Assembly: GCF_026341275.1 (NCBI RefSeq)
Contig: NZ_JAIFZO010000002.1
Span: 5,362,118-5,426,117 of the forward strand
Reading direction: 5' to 3'
DNA length: 64,000 bases
From: Streptomyces ortus
GTDB taxonomy: Bacteria > Actinomycetota > Actinomycetes > Streptomycetales > Streptomycetaceae
Position numbers and translations under genes: made by a program. The stretch's first letter is position 1. The number at the start of each line of letters is the position of its first letter. Shown piece after piece: positions 35,138 to 44,632 of this stretch. The notes beneath the pieces were generated by a model that saw only the letters and a program-made list of their open reading frames with translations, was not told the DNA's origin and made no database searches.

Positions 35138-35270
35138 GCGCCGTTCCCCGCGCCCGCAGTCTTTCAGGGGCGCGGGGAACGGCGCAGTCTTTTGGGGGCG
35201 CGGGGAACGGCGCAATCTTTTGGGGGCGCGGGGAACGGCGCAGGTTTTTTAGGGGCGCGGGGAACTGCGC
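35138..35270. repeat. Cluster B of the GCGCCGTTCCCCGCGCCCC repeat
   Basis: Five copies: one in the sense GCGCCGTTCCCCGCGCCC and four reversed (GGGGCGCGGGGAACGGCGC with CAGTCTTT, AATCTTTTG or AGGTTTTTT spacers). The last copy (35252-35270) lies inside the 3' end of the amidase gene. The cluster separates convergent genes. Confidence 0.88.
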
Positions 35271-36661
35271 GGAGGGGCGACCCCGCCGACCCCGGCCGCG
35301 TACAGCGCGTGGGCCGTCCGCAGGACAACCCCGTCCCCGTGCCGCGCCCCCACCACCTGCAACCCCACCGGCAGCCCCGCCCCGTCCACCCCCACGGGAA
35401 CGGTCGCCGCCGGCTGCTGCGTCATGTTGAAGGGGTACGTGAACGGCGTCCACCCCGTCCACCGGCGGAGCCCGGACCCACCCGGCACCTCCACCCCCGC
35501 CTCGAACGCGGTGATCGGCACCGTAGGCGTCACCAGCACGTCGTACGTCTCGTGGAAGCGCCCCATCCGCCGCCCCAGCTCCATCCGCACGTCCACCGCC
35601 GCCAGGTAGTCCAGCGCGCTGAACCGCTCACCCAGCCCGACGATCTCCCGCAGCCCCGGATCGAGCAGCTCCCGCTGCCGCGCCCCGAGCCGCTGCGTCA
35701 CCCGCGCCGCCCCGCTGAACCACAGCACGTGGAACGCCTCGACGGGATCCGTGAAATCGGGATCGGCCTCCTCCACGTACGCGCCGAGGGCCGCCAGCCC
35801 CTCCACCCCGCGCCGCACGGCCGCCGCGACGTCGGGCCGCACCGCGACCTGCCCGCCGAGGGAGGGCGAGTACGCCACCCGCAGCCCCCGCACCCCACCG
35901 CTCAGAGCGTCCGCGTACGAGCCCGCCGCCGGACCGAGCCCCGACCAGTCCCGGGGGTCCGGGCCGCTGATCACGTCCATCATCAGCGCCGCGTCCGCGG
36001 CGTCCCGCGCCATGGGCCCCACGTGCGAGAGGGTCCCGAACGCGCTCGCGGGATACAGCGGCACCCTCCCGTACGTCGGCTTCAGCGCGAAGATCCCGCA
36101 GAACGAGCCGGGGATACGGACGCTGCCGCCCCCGTCCGTGCCCAGGGACAGCGCACCCGCGCCCAGCGCCACCGCCGCCGCGCTCCCACCGCTCGACCCG
36201 CCCGAGGTGCGGGACAGGTCGTACGGATTGCGCGTCACCCCGGACACCGGCGAGTCGGTGACGCCCTTCCAGCCGAACTCGGGAGTGGTCGTCCGGCCCA
36301 GGAACACCGCCCCGTGCTCGCGCAGCCGCGCCACCGCCGGCGCGTCCTCGTCCCAGGCACCGGACGCGGACACGGTCCGCGAACCCCGCAGCGTCGGCCC
36401 GCCCCGCATCAGCAGGATGTCCTTCACCGAGACCGGCACCCCGTCCACCAGACCGGCCGGTTCACCCCGCCGCCACCGCTCGGCGGACTCCGCGGCCCGC
36501 CCGAGCGCCGCCTCCTCGTCGAGGCGTACGAACGCGTTCACCGCGGGCTGGATCTCCTCGGCCCTGCGCAGCGCGGCCCGCACCGCGTCCACGGGGCTGA
36601 ATTCGCCCTTGCGGTACCCCTCGACGAGTCGTACGGCCGTCAGTTCGGTGAGCTCGGTCAT
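35249..36661 (-). CDS. Amidase-signature-family hydrolase
   Basis: A 470-residue amidase with the Ser-cisSer-Lys triad: Lys in VPVSVKDILL (about residue 80) and the glycine/serine motif TSGGSSGGSAAAVALGAG (about 150-167). It hydrolyses a carboxamide to acid and ammonia. ATG 36661 has GGAGGGGCGG upstream. The last six codons and the stop come from a copy of the intergenic repeat, so the C-terminus (RSSPRP) is repeat-derived. It probably acts on the compound imported by the Ehu-like transporter. Confidence 0.85.
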   Translation of the reverse strand: MTELTELTAVRLVEGYRKGEFSPVDAVRAALRRAEEIQPAVNAFVRLDEEAALGRAAESAERWRRGEPAGLVDGVPVSVKDILLMRGGPTLRGSRTVSASGAWDEDAPAVARLREHGAVFLGRTTTPEFGWKGVTDSPVSGVTRNPYDLSRTSGGSSGGSAAAVALGAGALSLGTDGGGSVRIPGSFCGIFALKPTYGRVPLYPASAFGTLSHVGPMARDAADAALMMDVISGPDPRDWSGLGPAAGSYADALSGGVRGLRVAYSPSLGGQVAVRPDVAAAVRRGVEGLAALGAYVEEADPDFTDPVEAFHVLWFSGAARVTQRLGARQRELLDPGLREIVGLGERFSALDYLAAVDVRMELGRRMGRFHETYDVLVTPTVPITAFEAGVEVPGGSGLRRWTGWTPFTYPFNMTQQPAATVPVGVDGAGLPVGLQVVGARHGDGVVLRTAHALYAAGVGGVAPPRSSPRP

Positions 36662-36705
36662 CCGCCCCTCCACCCTGTGCCCTCCACGTGTGCCCCCGAC
36701 GGACG

Positions 36706-37692
36706 TCAGGGGCCGGGTACGTATCCGCGCCGCTTGTCGACGACGTTCGGCAGGGGCTCACCCGCCTCCCAGAGCTCGTACAACTCCACGAACTGCGCCC
36801 CTAGTTCGTCCCGCCAGCCCACCGTGTCGCCACTCATGTGCGGTGACACGATCAGGCCGGGGACCTCCCACAACGGGCTGTCGGGGCCCAGCGGTTCGCG
36901 CTCGAAGACATCGAGCGCCGCCCCCGCGATCCACCGTTCCCGGAGGGCCCGGACGAGCGCGTCCTGCACGACGAGCTGCCCGCGGCCCACGTTCACGAAG
37001 CACGCCGACGGCTGCAGCAGGGCCAGCCGCCGCGCGTCGAACATCCCGTACGTCTCCTCGGTGAGCGGCGCGGCGGACACCACCCAGTCGGCCCGCGCCA
37101 GCAGCCGGTCCAGCTCCTCGGGCCCGTGCACGCCGTCGCGTGCGGTGCGCCCCACGAGCGCCGTCGTGACACCGAGCGCCGCCAGGGTCCGCTCGATCGC
37201 CCGGCCGATCGGCCCGGAACCGACCACACACGCACGCGTACCCGCGACGCGTCGCGTAGCGCGGTGCCGCCACTCACGCGCCCCCTGGAGCTCCAGCGTG
37301 CGCGGCAGATCCTTCGCCAGGGCGAGGACGAGCGCGGCCACGTACTCGGCGATCGGCTGGTCGAAGACACCGCGCGCGTTCGTCACCACCGTGTCGGACG
37401 CGGTCAGTTCGGGGCACAGCAGGTGATCCACGCCCGCGCTCGCCGTGTGCACCCAGCGCGGCCGGGGCCCCTCGCCGGGCCAGGCCCGGCGCAGCGCGCG
37501 CGAGTGGAAGTCCCAGACCAGGAGCGCGTCGGCGGTGGGCAGCAGCGCGGCCAGGGTCGCGTCGTCCGCGTACGCGACGCGGACCCGCCCGGTGAGCCGG
37601 CCGAGCCGTGGCGGCGGATCGGAGCCCAGCACCAGCAGCGTCGGCTTTTCGGCCATGTTCGGGGACGGGGGAGGCGACGGGGGAGTGGTCAT
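36706..37692 (-). CDS. D-2-hydroxyacid dehydrogenase
   Basis: A 328-residue NAD-dependent dehydrogenase of the D-isomer 2-hydroxyacid family. The dinucleotide fold is CVVGSGPIGRAIERTL, the substrate-binding segment is VHTASAGVDHLL, followed by VNVGRGQLVV with the catalytic Arg position in this helix region, the Glu-bearing ALDVFEREPL and the catalytic-His position in IVSPHMSG. It lies 44 bp upstream of the amidase gene in the same direction. Start ATG 37692 is uncertain (no clear ribosome-binding site); ATG 37656 is the other candidate. Confidence 0.8.
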   Translation of the reverse strand: MTTPPSPPPSPNMAEKPTLLVLGSDPPPRLGRLTGRVRVAYADDATLAALLPTADALLVWDFHSRALRRAWPGEGPRPRWVHTASAGVDHLLCPELTASDTVVTNARGVFDQPIAEYVAALVLALAKDLPRTLELQGAREWRHRATRRVAGTRACVVGSGPIGRAIERTLAALGVTTALVGRTARDGVHGPEELDRLLARADWVVSAAPLTEETYGMFDARRLALLQPSACFVNVGRGQLVVQDALVRALRERWIAGAALDVFEREPLGPDSPLWEVPGLIVSPHMSGDTVGWRDELGAQFVELYELWEAGEPLPNVVDKRRGYVPGP

Positions 37693-37976
37693 CGGGGTGA
37701 AACCGTTTCGCAACGAGGGTCCGCTTCTCTGAACTGAGGCTGAGGCTGAGGCGGGGGCTGGGGCTGGGGCTGGGGCAAAGCTCCGGAGCACTGCCGCGGG
37801 ACATGGGACACGTCGTCTGAGATGGGCGGATTGACCACGCTCGCACCCGAACCTACCTTCGTCAACACGGGCTCGTACCCCGGGGATTGCGGGGCGCCGC
37901 CCGTCCCTGTCCCGACGTCCCGGCACGCGCCGGCTTCCGTCTCCATCACTCGCCCGATCCGGGTTTGGGGCTGCTC

Positions 37977-38765
37977 ATGGACGTCTCCTTCCTAGGTGGA
38001 CCGCACCCCCAGCGCGGGGTCGGCGTGGTCGCCCCCTTCGACTTCGCCCTCGACCGCGAACTGTGGCGCTGGGTGCCCGACGAGGTGTCGCTCCACCTCA
38101 CCCGTACACCGTTCGTGCCCGTCGAGGTCAGCCTCGACCTGGCACGGCTGGTCAGCGAGCACGAGACGCTCGGCGACGCGGTGCGCGCGCTGAACGCCGT
38201 CCGGCCCGAGGTCGTCGCCTACGCCTGCACGTCCGGCAGTTTCGTCGGCGGGATCGCCGGCGAGCGCGCGATGTGCGAGGCCATGACCCGGGCCGGCGAG
38301 CTGCCGTCCGTCACCACGTCCGGCGCCCTCCTGGAGGCACTGCGGGAGCTGGGCGTACACCGGATCGCGCTCGTCACGCCGTACACCGACTCCGTCACCC
38401 GGTCACTGGAGGAGTACGTCGCCGAGGCGGGCATCACCGTCACCGGCCGCGCCCACATGGGTCTGACCAGGCACATCTGGAAGGTCCCGTACCGCGATGT
38501 CGTCGACATGGCCCGCGGCGCGGTGCGCGGGGCCGCCGACGCGCTCTTCATCAGCTGCACCAACCTTCCGACGTACGACGTCATCCCGCAGCTGGAGGCC
38601 GAGCTGCGCATCCCGGTGATCTCGGCCAACCAGGTCACGATGTGGGCAGCCCTGCGCCACCTGGGTACCCGGGCGGTGGGGCCGTACCAGGCGCTGATCG
38701 ACGTGTCGGCGCGAGCGCGGCCCGTACCGCCCGTACTGCCGGAAGAACAGGAAGGTTGGGCATGA
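37977..38765 (+). CDS. EutA / maleate cis-trans isomerase-family protein 1
   Basis: A 262-residue member of the Asp/Glu racemase superfamily, in the maleate isomerase/arylmalonate decarboxylase/EutA branch. Both catalytic-cysteine positions are present: YACTSGSFVGG (about residue 83) and FISCTNLPTYD (about 196). Such enzymes act by cysteine-based proton transfer on dicarboxylates. The stop codon overlaps the next gene's ATG by 4 nt. In Sinorhizobium-type clusters EutA accompanies ectoine use. Confidence 0.8.
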   Translation: MDVSFLGGPHPQRGVGVVAPFDFALDRELWRWVPDEVSLHLTRTPFVPVEVSLDLARLVSEHETLGDAVRALNAVRPEVVAYACTSGSFVGGIAGERAMCEAMTRAGELPSVTTSGALLEALRELGVHRIALVTPYTDSVTRSLEEYVAEAGITVTGRAHMGLTRHIWKVPYRDVVDMARGAVRGAADALFISCTNLPTYDVIPQLEAELRIPVISANQVTMWAALRHLGTRAVGPYQALIDVSARARPVPPVLPEEQEGWA

Positions 38766-39493
38766 CGGCTCTCGGATTCCTCTACCCGGGCCATTCGGCC
38801 GAGGACGACTACCCGCGCATCGAGCAGCTCCTCGGCAGCGACATCCGCCTCCAGGTCGTCCACACGGACATCGGCGAGGACGCCCACCGGGTGGACGCCC
38901 TCCTGGAGATGGGCGCGGCCGACCGCCTCGCCGCGGGGGTCGAGGAGCTGCGCTTGTCGGGGGCCGAGGCGGTGGTCTGGGCCTGCACCAGCGGCAGCTT
39001 CGTGTACGGCTGGCAGGGCGCCCAGGACCAGGTCCGCACCCTGGCCTTGGCGGCGGGGCTGCCGGCCTCCTCCACGTCCTTCGCGTTCGTCCACGCGGTG
39101 GGGGAGCTGGGGGTGAAGCGGGTCGCGGTCGGGGCGACGTATCCGGACGACGTGGCCGGGCTGTTCTCGTCGTTCCTGACGGACGGGGGGTGCGAGGTGG
39201 TGTCCGTGCGCGGGGCGGGGGTCGTCACCGCGGCCGAGGTCGGGACGTGGGGGGAGGGGGAGGTGCTCGCGCTGGCGCGGGCGGCCGATCACGCGGAGGC
39301 GGAGGTGGTGGTGCTGCCGGACACCGCGTTGCACACGGCGTCCTTCCTTCCCTCGCTGGAGGCGGCGCTGGGGAAGCCGGTGCTGACCGCCAACCAGGTC
39401 ACGGTGTGGGAGGCGCTGCGGCTCGCCGACCGGCGGGCGAACGCGCCGGCCCTGGGCACGCTGTTCACCAGGCACGACCCCGTGCAGGCGTAG
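38762..39493 (+). CDS. EutA / maleate cis-trans isomerase-family protein 2, second Cys missing
   Basis: A 243-residue paralogue translated from the overlapping ATGA. The first cysteine loop VWACTSGSFVYGW is kept, but where the second Cys is expected the sequence reads VVVLPDTALHTAS, without cysteine. It may work with one catalytic Cys, or as a non-catalytic partner of protein 1. It is the last gene of the island; a 60-bp palindrome follows the stop. Confidence 0.75.
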   Translation: MTALGFLYPGHSAEDDYPRIEQLLGSDIRLQVVHTDIGEDAHRVDALLEMGAADRLAAGVEELRLSGAEAVVWACTSGSFVYGWQGAQDQVRTLALAAGLPASSTSFAFVHAVGELGVKRVAVGATYPDDVAGLFSSFLTDGGCEVVSVRGAGVVTAAEVGTWGEGEVLALARAADHAEAEVVVLPDTALHTASFLPSLEAALGKPVLTANQVTVWEALRLADRRANAPALGTLFTRHDPVQA

Positions 39494-39512
39494 AACTTCC
39501 CTCGCCCCCTTT

Positions 39513-39572
39513 GTCCTCAAACGCCGGACGGGCTGAAAGACATGTCTTTCAGCCCGTCCGGCGTTTGAGGAC
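39513..39572. terminator. 60-bp perfect palindrome after the EutA-like pair
   Basis: Two 30-nt arms are exact reverse complements with no loop; the left arm starts GTCCTCAAACGCCGGACGGG and ends GAAAGACA. It starts 20 bp after the stop codon at 39493. The CAAACGCCGGACGGGCT core is, from experience, a widespread Streptomyces 3'-end hairpin. Confidence 0.85.
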
Positions 39573-39682
39573 CGGGGGTTCGGGGGCGGAGCCCCTGAGC
39601 ACGTGACGGGCGGAGGAATAAGCGGAGACACCCTCCTGTTGTTGCGGCGAGGAGAAGCGTGCGTACTAGCAGGAGGAACACC

Positions 39683-40795
<1,113 letters not shown>

Positions 40796-40816
40796 CCGAC
40801 ACAGCCGACGTAACCC

Positions 40817-40945
40817 ACAGGCCCTGGGCCTGTCGCGAAAGTGCTGTTCGCAGCCACTCGTTCAGGACTGCGACCAGCACGGTCGCCTCGTGGCGGACCG
40901 CGAGCTTGTCGTATCTCGTGGCGACGCGGTCCGTCGGGGTGGGCG
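40817..40945 (-). mobile_element. IS5-type transposase 3' remnant with one element end
   Basis: On the minus strand the peptide RVATRYDKLAVRHEATV, then LVAVLNEWL, matches the C-terminus of IS5-family transposases as I know them. It is followed by the element-end-like sequence GACAGGCCCAGGGCCTGT; positions 40817-40833 are a perfect palindrome (ACAGGCCC-T-GGGCCTGT). Nothing upstream of this piece is transposase, so only the last 40 or so codons remain. It abuts the broken MarR gene. Confidence 0.6.
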
Positions 40946-41360
40946 CCGTCAACCTTCGTGACGGTGATGGCGGCCAGGCGGAGCAGGCGCCGGGTGGTGC
41001 CCATGGCCTCCGTGAGCCGGTCGCGCTGCGCGGCGGTGAGCCCGTCGAGGAGGCCGGCGGCGAGGACATCGGCACGTCTGTTCTGCTCCGCGACCTCCGC
41101 GACCTCCGCGACCTCCGCGACCTCCGTGCGGCCGGTCGGGGTCGGCTCGATCATGTGCAGCCTGCCGTCCCGCGGATGGACACGCAGCCGGACCATGCCC
41201 TGGGCCTCCAGCGCCCTGGCCATCCGGCTCAGATGTCCGGCGCCCAGCCCAGCCGGCCCCTGAGCTCGCGCAGCGAGGCCCCGTCGCCGATCTCGAACAG
41301 CAGCCGTGCTTCGCCGAGCGGGCGGTCCTGGCCGAGGTAGTGGTCGTCGAGGGCCTCACT
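40946..41360 (-). pseudogene. MarR-family regulator remnant, frameshifted and truncated
   Basis: Two frames on the minus strand together give a MarR protein: EALDDHYLGQDRPLGEARLL and the following 20 residues up to RLGWAPDI before a TGA, and in the next frame GHLSRMARALEAQGMVRLRV and the wing plus helices to LLRLAAITVT. The frames should join in the recognition helix near 41235. There is no in-frame start codon for the first part (TAG precedes it), and the C-terminus runs into the IS5 remnant. An AEV-repeat (VAEVAEVAEVAE) expansion is also present. Probably the MarR half of a former MarR-GNAT protein. Confidence 0.75.
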
Positions 41361-41364
41361 GGCT

Positions 41365-41398
41365 CCCTATTCCTTTGGCTTTAGTCAAAGGAATAGGG
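41365..41398. promoter_or_regulatory. Orphaned MarR-type operator
   Basis: CCCTATTCCTTTG at 41365-41377 and CAAAGGAATAGGG at 41386-41398 are perfect 13-bp inverted repeats around GCTTTAGT. The core TTTGACTAAAGCCAAA (minus strand) has the look of MarR boxes. It lies directly upstream of the MarR remnant and about 100 bp before the gene at 41497. Confidence 0.6.
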
Positions 41399-41496
41399 TT
41401 GTCGAGCCGGTGCCCCCGGACGGCCCGCCGCCCTATGCTGATGGTTCGTCAAACACACTGTTGGTCTGAGGTTTCGCACGCATCGGGGGACGCGGC

Positions 41497-43131
41497 GTGA
41501 GTACCACACCACCACCACACGCCAGCGAGGCGACCAGGCTGCTCTGCGCGGGCACCTACCTGGATCCGCGGTACCGCGACCAGGTCATCGAGCAACTGCA
41601 TCTCAACGAACAGCGGATCGTGGCGCCCTCGCTGGGCCTGGACGCGGCCCGCGTCCTCGCCCACGCCCTGCGCGCCCGCCGCCAGGAGCTGCTGTGGGCC
41701 GTGCTGATCCTGGGCCTGTGGATGGTCGGGCTGCCGCTGATCGGCGCACTGCTGTTCATGTTCCTCGTGCCCAGCCTGATGCTCGCCCTCGCCTCCCGGA
41801 TCCGGGGCCGTGCCGCGCAGCCGCCGCTGTACCGCCGGCTGCCCGCTCTCTGGCTCCGCTGGTCGGGCCGGTTCACTTTCGCGTTCTTCCTGCTCGTCAC
41901 CCTCGTCGCCGCGTTCGGGGCCGGGAAGGAGAACGATCCGTACGACTCGTCGGGCGGCGAGGTGGACGGCTGGGTCGACGCGCTGCTCCGCGTCCTGGCC
42001 GAGGCGGCCGGAGGGATCGAGGTCTGGCGGGCCTGGCTCGTGCTCGTCCTCTTCGCGCTGATCGCCCTGTGCATCGCCGTGCAGCGCGGCCGGTTCGCCC
42101 GCGCGCTGGACGCCGAGCTGTCCCCGCGGCGCTTCCCGGACATCGCCGGCGACCCGGCCGAGCAGGACGAGTCGCCGCGGTTCCAGCGCCTCAAGGAGCG
42201 CATCCGGATCGAGCAGCACGCCCCGCTGGTCATGTACCACGAGCAGCGCCCCTTCTGCGGGGCCGGGCTCGCCTTCGACACCTGGGTGATCGCCGTCGAG
42301 CTGAAGCCCGCCAAGGAGAAGGAGCAACTGCCCCTGAACAACCGGGCGATCCTGGAGAAGATCCGGCCGCTGCTCGAACAGCTGCGGCTGCCCTCGGAGT
42401 TCGCGGGGTATCCGGTCCGGGACCGGCTGCGTCGGCTGGAGGTCGACGAGTGCGTGTTCCTGCCCGTCGAGGGGCTGCGCCGGCGCGAGGAGGCGCCGTA
42501 CCACCCGCAGGTCTTCGAGGAACACCGGGCCCGCGCGGTCGAGGAGGGCGGCGAGCGCCGCCGGCACTTCCTGCGGGTGCGCGTCGGCGGCTGGGAGGAG
42601 GAGCTGGTCATCACGGTGTTCGTGCGCGTGCACACCCAGGGCCAGATGCTGATGCTGGAGATCGCCCCGCATGTACTGCTGCCGGTCCGCCAGGACTTCA
42701 AGGACGCCGACCGCACGGCACACAACCACCGGCACAACAACGAGCTCGGCAAGGCGGTCTGGGCCCTGGTGCGGGTGCCCGGGTCCGCGGTGCGCTCGCT
42801 CGTCGTCCTGGGCCGCTGGCTCGGCTTCGTGTGGCGGCTGCTGACCGGCGGGTACGCGGGCGCGCTGCCCGACGGTCCGGCGCTGTCGGTGAGGGAACTG
42901 GGCGCGGCGGAGGACTCGTCGCTCTTCCAGGGGATGGACCGCACCCGCTACCTCCGGAGCATCCAGGACCGGGTGGCGAACGGAGTGACGACCGCGTTGG
43001 CCGAATGCGGTTACGAGACCGGCGAGTTCGTCCAGAAGGTCGTGCACAACTACGGCATCTACAACGAGGGCGACGTGCACAACAGCAGTCTCGCGGCGGG
43101 CGACGGGGCCACCGCGATCTTCAACTCATGA
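41497..43131 (+). CDS. Large membrane protein of unknown function
   Basis: A 544-residue protein that I do not recognise. Four hydrophobic segments lie at about 66-96, 126-146 and 172-195, with a large cytosolic part after them containing a conserved-looking HEQRPFCGAGLAFDTWV and a long central domain (about 225-440). The C-terminus ends in a Gly/His/Asn strand motif, NYGIYNEGDVHNSSLAAGDG. It opens a three-gene unit with 55- and 37-bp gaps. GTG start with GGGGGAC upstream. Confidence 0.65.
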   Translation: MSTTPPPHASEATRLLCAGTYLDPRYRDQVIEQLHLNEQRIVAPSLGLDAARVLAHALRARRQELLWAVLILGLWMVGLPLIGALLFMFLVPSLMLALASRIRGRAAQPPLYRRLPALWLRWSGRFTFAFFLLVTLVAAFGAGKENDPYDSSGGEVDGWVDALLRVLAEAAGGIEVWRAWLVLVLFALIALCIAVQRGRFARALDAELSPRRFPDIAGDPAEQDESPRFQRLKERIRIEQHAPLVMYHEQRPFCGAGLAFDTWVIAVELKPAKEKEQLPLNNRAILEKIRPLLEQLRLPSEFAGYPVRDRLRRLEVDECVFLPVEGLRRREEAPYHPQVFEEHRARAVEEGGERRRHFLRVRVGGWEEELVITVFVRVHTQGQMLMLEIAPHVLLPVRQDFKDADRTAHNHRHNNELGKAVWALVRVPGSAVRSLVVLGRWLGFVWRLLTGGYAGALPDGPALSVRELGAAEDSSLFQGMDRTRYLRSIQDRVANGVTTALAECGYETGEFVQKVVHNYGIYNEGDVHNSSLAAGDGATAIFNS

Positions 43132-43186
43132 GCGGCGGCACGGGAGTCGTGTCACGGGGCCGCGTCACGGAAGGGGGCCGGTAGCG

Positions 43187-43543
43187 ATGGCCAGGGACGA
43201 ACCGGGCATCCACATCAGCGGCGGGGTGCACGGCAGCGCGTTCGCCGTCGGCAACCACGCGCGCGCCGAGATGAACCAGGGCGCGGCCGTCCCCCGGGAC
43301 CAGGCCGCGGAGGAGCTCCTGATCGCCGTACGAGAACTCCGCGCGGATCTCACGAGGTTGCGGGCGTCCGACGCCACGGCCGCCCTCGACACGGCCCTCG
43401 CGGAGACGGAGGAGGAGATCGTCACGACCGGCCGGGCGGCGCCGACGCGGCGAGAGCGGCTGCGCCAACTCCTCGACGACTCACAGGCGTTGGTGGGCCT
43501 GGTCGCGTCGGCCGGGGCGGTGGCCGGGCTGCTGGGGATGTAG
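43187..43543 (+). CDS. Small protein with Gly/His/Asn beta motif
   Basis: A 118-residue protein. The first 30 residues hold GIHISGGVHGSAFAVGNHAR, resembling the C-terminal motif of the preceding gene product. A helical region (RDQAAEELLIAVRELRADL and ATAALDTALAETEEEIV) and a hydrophobic end (LVGLVASAGAVAGLLGM) follow. It looks similar to short actinobacterial DUF5955-type proteins, but I cannot confirm this. Likely a partner of the neighbouring membrane proteins. Confidence 0.6.
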   Translation: MARDEPGIHISGGVHGSAFAVGNHARAEMNQGAAVPRDQAAEELLIAVRELRADLTRLRASDATAALDTALAETEEEIVTTGRAAPTRRERLRQLLDDSQALVGLVASAGAVAGLLGM

Positions 43544-43580
43544 GCCGGCCTGCTGCCGGCGCGGAGCGAGGGGGGACGGG

Positions 43581-44632
43581 ATGGGCGGGGGAGCGCGGTA
43601 CTGGAACGATGAGACCCAGCGCTGGGAGGAGGGCGACGGCGGGGGCGGGTCGGCGGCGCCGCCGACACCGCCACCGAGCCGGCCGGGGTACGCACCGCCC
43701 TCGCCGAGCGGGCCGTGGCAGGCATCGTCCCCCCGCCCCCGTCGGCGTCCCCGCCTCCTCCTTCGGCCGACTGGCCCGGAACCGCTGAGGGGAGCACCTG
43801 GCAGGGGCCGAGGGCCCACGACGGCTCCGACGGCATCTGGTCGCCGGACGAGCCGATCGTCGGGCAGCCCGCCTTCGTCCCGGGACCGGCCCCGGCGGCC
43901 GGCGGCGGCAACCGCCGGCTCGTGTGGTCCGTCGTCGGTGGAGCCGTCGTTGTCGTGGTCGCCGTGGCGCTGGTGCTGACGACTGTTGTCGGGGGCGGTG
44001 ACAAGCCGTCGACCGCGGCGAGTTCGTCGTCGGTGGCCACCGCCTCGCAGCAGAGCGATCCGTACACGGCGTCGGCATCGGCGTCGGCATCGGCATCGGT
44101 ATCGGAGGAGCCGACCGTGGGGGCGTCCGCCTCGGTGCCCGAGCTGGACGCCGGGTACGAGCTGTACGACGACCAGGAGGGTTTCCGCGTCGGGCTCCCC
44201 GTCGGGTGGTCGCGCGAGACCGCGCCGTCGCAGTTCGGCATCGCGGTCGTCACCTACGACAGCCCCGACCGCGAGCACCGGATCCAGGTGTACCAGGTGG
44301 AGGAGGCCACCCCGAAGGCGTCCTTCGACAAGTTCCTGTCCGCCCGGGTCGCGAAGGCACCCGGCTTCCGGGAGCTCGACCTCCAGCCCCTGGCCGACGG
44401 CCGGTTCACCGGCCTGCGGCTGGAGTACCTCGCGGACTCCGTCAAGAACGCCCCCGACGTGGGCATCTGGCACGTCTACGACGCGCGCTTCGTCGTGGAC
44501 GGCGGCGACAGGTTCGCGATAGCCGTCTACGGCCCGGAGGCGAACGGCGGCACGGACGAACTGGAACTGCTGGACACCGCGCTGGAGAGCTTCTGCCCAC
44601 CACACGTCTGCGAGCCAGTCTCCCTGGACTAG
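43581..44632 (+). CDS. Membrane-anchored protein of unknown function, frameshifted
   Basis: The ATG at 43581 follows GAGGGGGGAC and opens a frame reading GGGARYWNDETQRWEEGD, a usual start for Streptomyces proteins with a proline-rich cytosolic region. That frame loses sense near 43729-43740 (runs of six and five C). The downstream coding frame, offset as if one base were missing, continues SPPPPSADWPGTAEG, a membrane helix (LVWSVVGGAVVVVVAVALVL), a Ser/Ala linker and an extracellular domain of about 160 residues ending CPPHVCEPVSLD. Adding one C restores a single protein of about 350 aa. Either a sequencing error, a real mutation or phase variation. Confidence 0.65.

Noticed and set aside
43715..44632. 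Separate 305-aa gene starting at GTG 43715
   Set aside because: No ribosome-binding site, and the upstream ATG at 43581 has a strong one and a typical N-terminus; one missing base explains the split better.
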